Shown here: positions 36,380 through 46,787 of the stretch, in pieces
Layout of the letters: the number at the start of each line of letters is the position of its first letter
Position numbering within the stretch: position 1 is the first letter of the stretch
Assembly (NCBI GenBank): GCA_000310025.1
Contig: FN649742.1
Span: 2,738,281-2,802,280 of the forward strand
Length of the DNA stretch: 64,000 nucleotides
Source: Ectocarpus siliculosus
Taxonomy: Eukaryota > Sar > Phaeophyceae > Ectocarpales > Ectocarpaceae
Direction: 5' to 3'
Made by a program: the position numbers and the translations under genes
Notes under the pieces: model-generated
Told to the model about the DNA's origin: nothing
What the model saw: the letters and a program-made list of their open reading frames with translations, nothing else
Database searches by the model: none

Positions 36380-39300
36380 CTATGAGGGCCGGGGGCGGAT
36401 CAGTTCGTGGAGTACAGATGTCCCCGGCAACTGAGCGTGCAGAGCCTCACATAGCTGAAGCATGTGTAGCACCGAACGCGACAGGGCGTAGGCTGAGCTA
36501 CGGCATCCGTCGCCGCCATCGCTGCCCTCAATCGGGGGAGGAACAGACCGTAGAAGAGGCTCCACTAGTGGCTACAGTCGTGTCGTTTTCGAAGGCACAA
36601 TTTCCGGCAGCGCATGCAGGGGAGTGGGGGAAGTGGACGTGAGATTCCAGTAGTCGCAAGCATGCCGGGCGAAGAGGCGGAGAAAGAAATTCGTATAGAA
36701 CGACGATTTGAATGAAACGAGATAATCGACAATGCAACTTGATTTGAGATATTTCCCCCGACACGCATTTCCTTCACCTTGAGATATCCATGGAACGTGT
36801 GTTTGGTCCGATAATTCTGTGCCAAAACCCACCGTTAATCTTGGGGGCTCTGCACCATAGCGAAGGTGCAGGTGTGGTCTAGGCTGGGTTTCTCGAACGA
36901 CAGCGAGCGGGTAGACAACTCTGAAGCACCTAAGCAAGCCAGCACCCGTTCGTACCTTAAGCACGTTCAGGTCGTAAGGAAGCGCTGTGTTCATATGGAC
37001 ATCCGCCGCTGCCTGGAAAGACCACCAGAGGCCCTGCTCTCTTTCCTCGGTCACATGCCATTCTTCGAGAAAGCTAGCTACGTCGAAGTTCGAGCGTTCG
37101 GCGATATTCCGGACGCTGCCGGCGTTGGCCAAAACCTCTGCCTGCACCGCCTTTGCAAACCCTCCCCCTGCGGCGAGGAGGGCTCTTAACATCCGAACGT
37201 CGGCACCGTTGACGGGGGTCACGTTGTCAACACTGACCTGCCATCGTTTTTCGTGTGCGAAACGGAACACACAATTAATTGTGCTTGTTACAAACATTAC
37301 GCGCAGTTGCAGTAACTGAGTTGCTCATGCCCTCGGACAACTACGGCCCCGACCAGCCATACGGTAGTTCTGTTGTACGACGCACGGACAAGTAGTCGTG
37401 CACATCGCACGCACACTGTAGTGCCCACATGTGGGGGAGAGGGCACTTTTTACATCGTCTCTGCGGGATTCTCTCTTGTCGCTCGTGTGAGGCAAGACTC
37501 GACGCACATACCTGAGGCACGACATCGACAAACACTTTGATAGCTTTCGCCGGGCGGAGACCGATATCCTCCATTGACAGAAGCTCAGCATCTAAAGCAC
37601 TGCAGCCATGAACGACCACAATGTCGTGCCACCCCCGCGAGGTCGCCCTCGCCCCCGCAACAGCGTTTCCGTCCGATACTGCCCCACCACTGTTGTTATT
37701 CCCACTGGGAAAACCACCCCCGTCTTTATCCTTCCCGAGAAGGGCAGCCACAACCCTGCCCAACGCTCTCGAGTCTAGTTGCTGGTTCGACACAGATGCT
37801 GAGGAACTGGCGTGGTGTTGACTCTGACCCATGTATGCTTCAGCGCGAGCCTCTGGTGCCTCCGGACAACGGTAGTTCTGAGTGTTTACCTGTGTATGGT
37901 TTGGTAGAAACGGAGGCAAAGCTTTTGAGAAATTGTTGTTACTGACGACATCTCCACGAGCACGTTGAGTTTGGGAAGAATTTTCATTGCTAATTCGATG
38001 GCCAATCTTGGTTTATTTCTCTATGGTGCTGAATGAGCCAAAACACCGTTAACAAAATAGACTCACGCTTTAGGAAATCCGTCCAAGGAGCGGCTTCTAT
38101 TTGCTACTGGACCCCTATTAGGCATCAACGCCGTCCAATTATGTACTTGACGAGCTACACCAAATCCGGCTTCTTGGCTGGAATTATTAGCTCTTGAACG
38201 ATTGATGTGTTCAAGCAACGAAGACTACCAGATGTCTTCTCACCACCGCCGGACTCTTGCCCTTGATAGCGAGCTCGACACAGAGGCGCGAGGCGACCGC
38301 GTCCGCTGACGCTCCTTGACGCCCCGCAAGGATCACCAACTGGGCATTGGAGAGGATGATTGTCCTTGCGAGCGCTCCCAGCTACGCACGGAAAACAAGG
38401 ATATTCGGAGGATGTCTGACCCCTGCTTGAAGGCTTCAGGCGTTGTCGGGGGTGCACTCTAACTCAAGAAAGATGCGGATTGTTCTGTTGCTCTAGATGA
38501 ATGACTGTCAGCCGAGATTGTTGTCGACTTTCCTCGACGATTGTTTCGTAGAAAACAACAAGAGAAGAACGCTGAAAGCAGGAGAACGACTGAATGACCA
38601 CATTCATGACCGAGGGTGACAATCGACCGGGAAACAATGTGATCACCCCATGACTTAGAGTCTGCACCCGTTATCACCCACCTGGTCTGTGTGCAAGCCT
38701 TCGGCTAGAAGTAGCTCGCCCTCGAGGTCCGTCGGCGAGCCGAGGGCTAGCCTGTTCACCGCCGCTACGCACCTCAAACCGGTGATATCCCTCCATGTCG
38801 AACTGTCTGCAGTACACGTGGGCGACACGCACTCGAGTCGAGCACTACCGCTAAGCCGTGAAAGATCGGTGATGGCCGCGTCGGACCCGATGGCGTTGCA
38901 TGCTGATCCTTGTGAGCTGGTACCTGTGTATCTGCCGCTAGATCCGATGGACTGATAAACGTCACCACGAAGAACACGTGGCGAGCCGCTGGTGTTGAAT
39001 ACGGCCGAGTCGGAGAAGCTCAAGGCGAGGTAGTCGGCAGGTTCTTGGCGGGCGCAACCTTCTCCTCTTGTCGACCCCGGCGGAGGGAGCACCATGGGGT
39101 GAATACTCACGCTGAAGCACCCCAGTACACCTGTCCTGGGCAACAAGGGCCATTGCCCGTGTTTGATGCCGATGAACGGCGACCCGTCCGGGCACGCGAG
39201 CGCCTTTCTCAACTCAACCAGGTCAAGAGAATCGCCACCGCTCCCGGGTACTTGGTCGACTGTGGGAGACGCAAATGGCACCGGGGCGAAACGCATGAGG

Positions 39301-41601
39301 TCCGTTGTACCTTCATTGCACCATTTGAGGAGCTCCTCCGAAGACGAGCCGATGTCCAGCTTCTCCAAAGCCTCCCTGTGGCAAAGCCGCACCGTGTCGA
39401 ACTCGAGGTCAACCGCCACTATCTCATCAAAAGCAGCCTGTAGCCGACCGGCAAGTGCTGACAATGGCGCGGGAGCTTCTCCCTCCTCTCTTTCGACGAG
39501 TGGAGCCGGGCACAGTTCTAACAATAGTCCATTTTGCCACACTCCCGTCACCTCCACGCGGTGTTGAGGCAGCGCCAATTTCGCGGCACCGGTGGCGACG
39601 GCGGCAGCCGTACGAAGGACGACTCGTCGTCCTTCGGGTTCGCCGGCCAACAGAGGCGCGACCAGGCGCATGTGAGGCGCTGCCGCTTCCGTGAGGGGTA
39701 AGATACACCCGCTTGACCAGGCGGCCACCACAAGGGTGGCACCGTCCGAAACAGAGCACGGCGACGGCCGCTTCCCGTTCGAACGTGGGTTCTCGCCTCG
39801 GAGACGATCGGTACCTGCTCCCGTACTATGGGAGGAGGTGTTCCCGATACGTGAGTGGGGTCCCGCTCGGGACCCGTCAAGACCGTTTGCTGCACCATCC
39901 AAACGGCGGCGCGCCATGTGGTGGTCGATGACCTGCTCGAGAGTAACGTCGGCGGTGCTTCGGCGTTTGGTGCCCCTTCGCGCCTCGGCCACTTTCTTCT
40001 TGGTACCCGATTCGGAACCTTTCGAGGTCCGGGCCGTACGTTCGCAAGACCTCTGATTTACTCCACCCGAGCGGCCACCGTCGTAGTTTCCATAGCATCC
40101 TCGACTTCTGATTATTCCCCTGTCAGTGCTAGTCGGAGTAGCGTAGCGTGCGGCGCTTCTGGTTGAACCTCCCTTGGAGTCTTTCTGAGACCTGTCCAAC
40201 CCTCCCGCCGGATCGCGAAATAGTGGACTGCTACCAGTCGGGGGACCCACACACGTGCCAGCTTGCGGATGCCGTTGAAGCTTCGTTGTCGCCGTGGCGG
40301 GAGGAAGGGCTGACGTTTTGCTGCACCTCGTATCCCCCCTGTTCATATCCCCTTCGTCTTGCGTAAAGGCAAAGCGCGACCCCTCCTCTTCTCTGGAACC
40401 GGGGCGATCAAGTTCATGAACCATCGTGGAGGTCGAAGAAATGGTGTCCGTCTGCTTGCTTACCGATTCAACCTCTTCCTGAGCAGCGTCGGTAGCGTCT
40501 TCCGCCGCTCCCTTGCCGCAGTGCTGATTCACCAGGCAGTCGGTCGGGTCGGACCCCTCTTGCGCTGATTCGTCCTGGTGGCGACGAGCATCTGCGCGAA
40601 CACAAGAAATTGGTCTCGAACTCATCAGTGTTCTCAACCCAATATTGTGTACTTACCCCCCAGGAATCTCTTGCACTGTCGGTTTTGTGACTTACCTTGG
40701 ATATGTGGTTGGTTAACAGACCCTGCTTTTCCTCCTCCTCCTCCGCCTCTCTCCAAGTCATCGGCTTGTTGAGCGAAGTGTTCCTCGTCACTTTTTGTAG
40801 GACTCTGCTGCTGATTCGGCAGTTGAGGATCCAATCCTCCAGTGACCAGCCCGGCACTGCTTCGTCCGATGCCGTTGCAACCCTCTCCTCCTTCCTTGAG
40901 GGGCGAAGGGAGGCTATCATCCTGTCCTGGGTGCGCTTCCACACCTCCCTCTTGGTCGATTTCATGACATCCGGAATCGGGTCGTTGCGGGACGTTCGTG
41001 GTCCCGTCCAACTCTAAGTCGGTCTCAGGGACGGCGATCCCATCGGATTCAAGTTCCTCGCCTCCGACGAACCCTTGGTCAACTGTCGAAGCAACCCTTT
41101 GCTTAGGGGGTTTCTCACAGTCGTTCTCACGGTCGAGCAAATGGCCGGCGTCCTGGATGCCGTTGGCACCAGCGAAACGTTCGCCTTTGTTGCTTTCAAC
41201 ACGTCGTACGGTGCGCCTCAGGCCGCCGCGTCCAGACCCTTCGGCGGCACCACCACTGCTACAGCCATACCTTCTTTCCTTTCCCGATTCGGAGTTGGAC
41301 CGCCAGCGAGCGCTTCCCTGTCCTCGGACGACGGTACGTTCCGCGTCGTCCACGTCGATCCGTTCCGCGCGGCCGTCACCACCACTGCTGCCTGTATTGC
41401 CGAACCTTTCGCCACCAAGTGGCTGTCTTTCTCCGCCCCGTACAGGGCTTGATCTTCCGCCGCTCTTAAGTCTATGTCGAGGTGCCGCGGTGAGGGGGAA
41501 CGAAAACCGGCAATCAGTTCGTGACACGCCAGTACAGAGTATATCGTATTGATTTCGGCGTCACGAGGGCAAGCCGAGATCCGGATCCTCATCTGGGTCA
41601 T
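36380..41601 (-). CDS. ThrRS-like domain fused to a uridine-kinase fold with degenerate ATP-binding loop
   Basis: It matches the architecture of Thermotoga TM0751 and plant 'phosphoribulokinase/uridine kinase' proteins. Firm exons are 40591-38682, 38381-38244, 37877-37512, 37237-36956 and 36571-36380 (TAG); an exon ending at 40696 precedes them in phase 1. Exon 40591-38682 is disordered at first, then shows the ThrRS-like part: LEFDTVRLCHREALEKL, WPLLPRTGVLGCF, WRDITGLRCVAAVNRL and LLAEGLHTDQ. The kinase fold follows: LVILAGRQGASADAVASRL at the Walker A position (family AGPSSSGKT), DIVVVHGCSALDAELL (family VIEGIHGLNPEL), AKAIKVFVDVVPQVSVDNV, ADVHMNTALPYDLNVLK and PLVEPLLRSVPP to the end VLHELIRP. 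The Walker A Gly-Lys-Thr and the catalytic acid are both lost, so kinase activity is unlikely. The true start is uncertain: ATG 41601 opens another frame and one more splice is needed. Confidence 0.8.
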
Positions 41602-42098
41602 GATTTGGTAACCTAACGGCAAAGTGGGCTGCTCGGCCTGCAATGGCCCCCTGCGTTGTGAGTTACACCGGCAAACATGTATCATGTTGATGTTACACAA
41701 ACCAAACACGAGGAAAGGAAATATGTTGATGTGCTTTACTAGGAGAGCAATTCCAATCCAAGGGAAGCAATGGTGGCGCCCAGAGAGCAGCGTTTGCCCT
41801 GCCACTAAAACTGCCACACAAACTTTCATTTCTGGCGAAAAGACAATGCCTGGTGGACCTCCTGGTGGCCATGTTGTGCTGTTACTTGGAAAGAAGCCAC
41901 ACCGCACGCAGTAGCTCAGGTGGTGTTTGATAGGGCTTTGGGCGTCACGCAGTGTTCGTCGCTGGCGTGTATTCTTCGATCGTGCGTGTCCCCTGTCATT
42001 TATTCTGTTTGCTGATGACTCTAGCACTCCCGTGAGCTTCAGGTTTTACGACGGGCGCGTAGTGCGAGAAAGAACAGTATCAACAGTACAGCGCACTT
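41602..42098. other. Intergenic region between two minus-strand genes
   Basis: About 500 bases that should hold the promoter and 5' untranslated region of the kinase-fold gene and the 3' untranslated region of the RRM/RS gene. No coding signal is seen on either strand. Confidence 0.4.
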
Positions 42099-42593
42099 TC
42101 AGCTCATTTCGTTGCACCTGGCGTGGTTGCCGTCTCGACCCCTGTTGCGGCGACGGCCATTGGGTGACGAAGACCCGGACCGAGACCGCAGCCGCTGCAT
42201 TGAGCGAGACCTCGACCTCGACCTTGACCTCGGGCGGGACTGTGAACATCCCTCCCGCCCCTCCCAGGATACCTGACAGGTGTTCCGGCGAGCAGAGTGC
42301 ACCTCCAAGCGGCCACCGCGATCATGGCCGGCAGTTAGCTGATGCCGAGGAGACAGCGCCGTCCAAGGAGAGCGCTCTTCGTGACCCTGACGTGGCCTAC
42401 CTTCCGCAAGATCCAACCTCCCTGCCCCCCTCCCGTAGTATTCACAATCCGATGATCTAGCTCTTCCCATTCCTCGAGCTTGACGAGTTTGATGACATGG
42501 ATTAGGGCCTCTTTGTGTCTTGACTCTCCGAACTTGCTGCCGCCTCTCGCCGCCCCGCCCGATTTGTCCGTCTTCTGTGCGACGGGCATGAGG

Positions 42594-42661
<68 letters not shown>

Positions 42662-44836
42662 GGCTGGGGCTGCGGCCAAGGCCTCTCCCACCCCTACCGT
42701 TGCCACCACCGGTGCTATTGCCTCCGTCTTCAGTTTGTCGGTACCACCGAGGGCGCGTTCGAGGTCGGATGTTGAACCTGATGCCCTTTCCTAAATCTCC
42801 AGCTGGTTTTTGGAAACGTCAGGCGAGCGAACGCGTGGTATTGTTCATTTCGGGGAAGTCAGGACTGAAATCGTGGAACGAGAACGACGAAAAATAGTGG
42901 AGCAGATCCGTGAGGTATTCTGCTTTTACGCTGATCGAGCCCCCGAACCATGACTTTACAATCCCCAAAAGGCTTACCTCACTGTTATCTAACGTACGTG
43001 TCACATTGTATACGGGGCCTAAACCTCAGCCGCACATCCATTCGAAACGAATCAATGTTTCTCTGTGATCAGGTGCCCCCTCTCCCGCTGGGTCTACGCG
43101 ACACACAATCAATGCTATTTTCTTCAACCGACATCTCTTCGGTGAACTCGACTACCGGGGTTCCTCCGACGAAGCCCCCATCGCGCAGGCACCATAGCAC
43201 TTTGTTTGACGGCCAGTAAAATTCTTGCGAAAGTTTTGAGCCATGCAAGATGATGCGCTTCATATTTCTCCCAAGTATTGCGGCTGCTACCCCGTTGTAC
43301 GTGAAATGGTACTCACGCAGCGGGTGGTGGTTGTATTTCGCAACAAATTGCTTGGCCTCCTGCGTGCTCGCGAACGCCACGAAGCAATAGGTGTCGAAGG
43401 CCTTGCGTGTGATCGTAACCTCTGCCCCTGATAGAAAACGCGAAATACTGCTGTATGAGTTTCCGGAAAACAAGAAAGTGAAGTTCAACGTCGTCCTGGA
43501 CTACTACAGTACTGAGTTAGGAACAATCTACGTAGAGTCTTCCGTACGAACGACCATTGAACGGGGGGATATCGTTTCGATCGCCTTCCGTTTCGTTTCT
43601 CACTTGTGGGGGGTGACAGCACGCGTTGATGATATCTTCCACAATGCTTGCAATATTGCACCACTTCAGTAATTGGCTCTTACCGTAATGATGGAAGAAT
43701 CCTGCGATTGTTGCGTTGCTCCACTCAGCCTACAAACGGAAAACATCAATAGAGCGCGACGTTCAAATAAAACAATCGTACACAGCGGCGACAATGACGA
43801 TAATAACCGGGATTCAATTGGTAGCACGTCATGCCTAATGGCTCTACGTGGCGGTGGGACCCTGGATGGATCCGATGATGATGCGTTTTCCACGATAGAC
43901 ACAAGAGGGGGACCCAAACATTCTCTTTTATTTTAGGGAAAGAACGACGGAGATGTCCTTGAGGTCCTCGTCTTGCTCGCATGCACATAAGCACGGTGAT
44001 GATGCCCTTCACATTTGTATGCGCAATATCTACATACGGTAGTTACAGTAGTCCCGGTGCGGATATTGCGATAGTAGGCACTGGACATCGACAGTTGTGC
44101 TCCACAAAGATGCATACATATCTTTTTTGCTATGGTATATCTAACTTTGAGAACTTGAACAAGTGCTCACTCACAAAGGCTTCGAAAAACCTAAAATAGT
44201 CTAGATTACATACTACTCTAGTCTTCTGTGTAGTCTATATGCTATTGGGCTACCCCAAGAGAAGATATAAGAAATGAGCCTCGGTCAAATAAGAGGTGCG
44301 GGCGCCAACTTATGACATGTAGATTGGCGCCCAGCACACGCATGGACCACAGCACTGCAGTCTACTGCTGTAGACTACCGCTGTTGCTGTATGTCTAGAC
44401 TATGGAGGAGCCAGGCACAGCCACTATAGTATAGACTAGAGCTCATCAGAGGCCAGCATGCCAAAGCAAGGCAAGCTGACAAGCTAGAAGCACTTCTCTC
44501 CCGTTTTGTTGCCCACAGACAAGATCTGCTATTTTGTGTGGATATGTATCTCTGAGGTGCACCGCCTGCGCGGGTAAAATATTCGCCTCGCACATTACAT
44601 ACCTGGAGAGTACCCATCCAGAGCACATGTCCATGGATCTCATCCCACCGCCTCCATTCGTTTTTGTTCCACTCGGGTTGCGGCACGCTTGCCTCTCGCA
44701 AGACTGCTGAACTTCGTCCCACCATATTCGTACTCGGCGTTGCTTGTTGTCTCGACTTCGGTTTTCGCTTCCTCCTCCCTCGCATACCACCACCACCACC
44801 ACCACCACCATCACCATTGTTGTGTTTGTCTGGCAT
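42099..44836 (-). CDS. RRM plus RS-domain RNA-binding protein (SR-like / RBP45-47-like)
   Basis: A probable splicing or mRNA-processing factor. Exons are 44836-44603, 43729-43684 (46 bases), 43427-43317, 42777-42401 and 42239-42099, phase-consistent, about 302 residues. The N-terminus has a Gly run and a basic KRKPKSR patch. The RRM is rebuilt across two introns: RNP2 is VLWMGTLQ, helix 1 NATIAGFFHHYG, strand 2 AEVTITRK and RNP1-like DTYCFVAFAS, ending AKQFVAKYNHHPL. An optional exon starting at 43199 (DGGFVGGTPVVEFTEE, strand-4-like) also fits phase on both sides; without it strand 4 is missing. Exon 42777-42401 has SDLERALGG, an Ala-Thr run from a hexanucleotide microsatellite, and LVKLEEWEELDHR. 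The last exon is a short RS domain (SRPRSRSRSRSRS) ending CNEMS. The start ATG at 44836 is the first suitable one; an upstream start in the same frame is possible. Confidence 0.7.
42595..42661. repeat. Hexanucleotide microsatellite (GTTGCC)n inside a coding exon
   Basis: About 10-11 perfect GTTGCC units. On the minus strand they read GCAACG and encode an Ala-Thr dipeptide run in the RRM/RS protein, so length changes would keep the frame. Confidence 0.92.
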
Positions 44837-46787
44837 CGAAAAATACCAAGCCGCCACTTGAATGAACTGCTGCCTGTTTGTGCACGCACGTCTTTTGGTC
44901 TCGGCACGTTGGATGTGGGTTTCACGATCCTCGAGGAAACACAGCTGTGGGTCAGGCGCTGGTGGGATTCTGTGTGTGGTGGGGTGGTTCCCGTCCGGGA
45001 CGACCAAGATCGGAAACCTCTTGCCGCAGACTGCTGCTGTGTTTTTGTCGCAAACACGCGATATCCACCACTCACACCGGCTCTATACTGGTGTTGTTTT
45101 TTTTTACCCGCCGCTTTTTTTTTTGATACCATCTGACATGATCAGGATGCTGAACGACGCACAGCAAGGAGGCGCCCAAGGAAAGGGGTTCTCACCGCAA
45201 AGGATTTTTATCCGCACATCCATTTACATATAACATGTTGCAGCATCCACACGCGCGTGCACAGAGAGTGTACAGCAAACCGTTGTAGATGTAGTACGGA
45301 GTACGGTCACGGGTCGTGGTACAGCAGCGTTGTTTTCCTTCTCGGTTCTTTTTGCACGCTTACAGAAGCGCTTCTCTGGAAGACGTTTTCGCGTTAAATT
45401 TCACGGTTTCCTTTTTACAAGAGAGCTTAATGACTCTCCCAGTTCAGCTGTTTCCCTACAGTTTACGAAGCAGAAACTCCTATTCGGATTGGAAAAGTAT
45501 TACTGGATGTTTTGTTTTCGCGAGATTCCAGAGCAGAGCTCAAAAACCGAGGTAATTGCTGAGCCCCGAATAATACAACACCACCTACATCTACACCCCG
45601 TACACCCACACCAAGAGGGCGCGAAAACAGAGGTTATTGGTTATTTTCGGTCTGACCGGATGTTGAACCGTAGCTCCGTTCACGGGATGTGTCACACACC
45701 GCGGTCGACCCAACCCAACCCAACCCTTTGCCAGTACCGCAGGAGGGGAGGGTAGAGAGGGACTCTTCTGTGTGACCACGGGTCGGAATAAACGGCACTA
45801 GTGCTGTGAGCGCTGATTTGAAGTGAAGAAAAAAAAAAAAAAAACTAACCCTCGCCCACGGCCAATGCACGGCCTAGCGGCCGCGAACTGGGCGAAAACG
45901 GCTGCGCCGCGTTGTCGGAATGCGGAACAGAGAGAGGGCATTGGCGAGGAATCAACGGCCCTAACCAACGCTCGACCAATCAGAGGGCGTAAAAGCTCGT
46001 AAATGGGGAGTCACGAACAGACCGTACATGCTACCCCGCTGCTTTTCGATTGCTCTCGACAGCCAAATGGACTGCAAGGGCCGCCATTCGGCGGGCAAAA
46101 TTCACATCGCTTTCTCTACATGGGAACATGCGCAGGTTCGTCTGAGGCATCCCCACTTCCCCGGAAGTCAGACCTTACAAAAAGAAACACTCGCGACGTG
46201 CTGGACTCGTTGCCCTCCCCCCCCACATCAAGCCCCGTTACTTTTTGGTCTCTTTGAATCACAGTCAGCGTGGTAGCGGGGTCCTTGCCGATCAAAGAAA
46301 ATCACGATACACGTGTGTTCGACTTTGTTGTCCCCATTGAGGGCTGCCGTCTATTCCTTTGGCCGGCCGGCTAGCGGTCGACACTGCTTGCAATACAAGA
46401 CACGTGCGCGCCCGAGAGAGAGCCCACGGAAAAGAAAACCATGTTCGTGCGTTGTCCGGGTACAAGACTTTCGTCTTTTCATTGATCTGCCCGCTAACGC
46501 GGTCGACGAAAAAACAACAACACACACACACAGATACATGCACGAACGATAAGACTGTTGTTTTGCTATGTGACACTATTCATCTTACATAGCATTGGCC
46601 AGCCGGTTGGCGCAGTTCGTTGCCAATTGAAAATCCCCCGCCTACCCACATTGTTGTCTCTAGTCCCGCCAAGACCCGCGCCATTTCTGATTGGTCAGCC
46701 GTTTACAAGGCGGTCCGATGAAAAAATACACCCGTCCCTCTCCTGCCAGAGTTACTCAACACAAGGGGAAGGGGCTCCACCGATTGG
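44837..46787. other. Intergenic region between two minus-strand genes
   Basis: It follows the 3' end of the taxilin-like gene and precedes the RRM/RS gene. An A18-type run occurs near 45828-45844. Open frames on both strands are short and lack family features. Confidence 0.45.

Noticed and set aside
44446-45132. Minus-strand frame starting MVSKKKAAGKKKQ with a run of valines
   Set aside because: The valine run is a reading-frame artefact of a CAC/CAT microsatellite. The overlapping frame ending VLWMGTLQ joins to the RRM exons.
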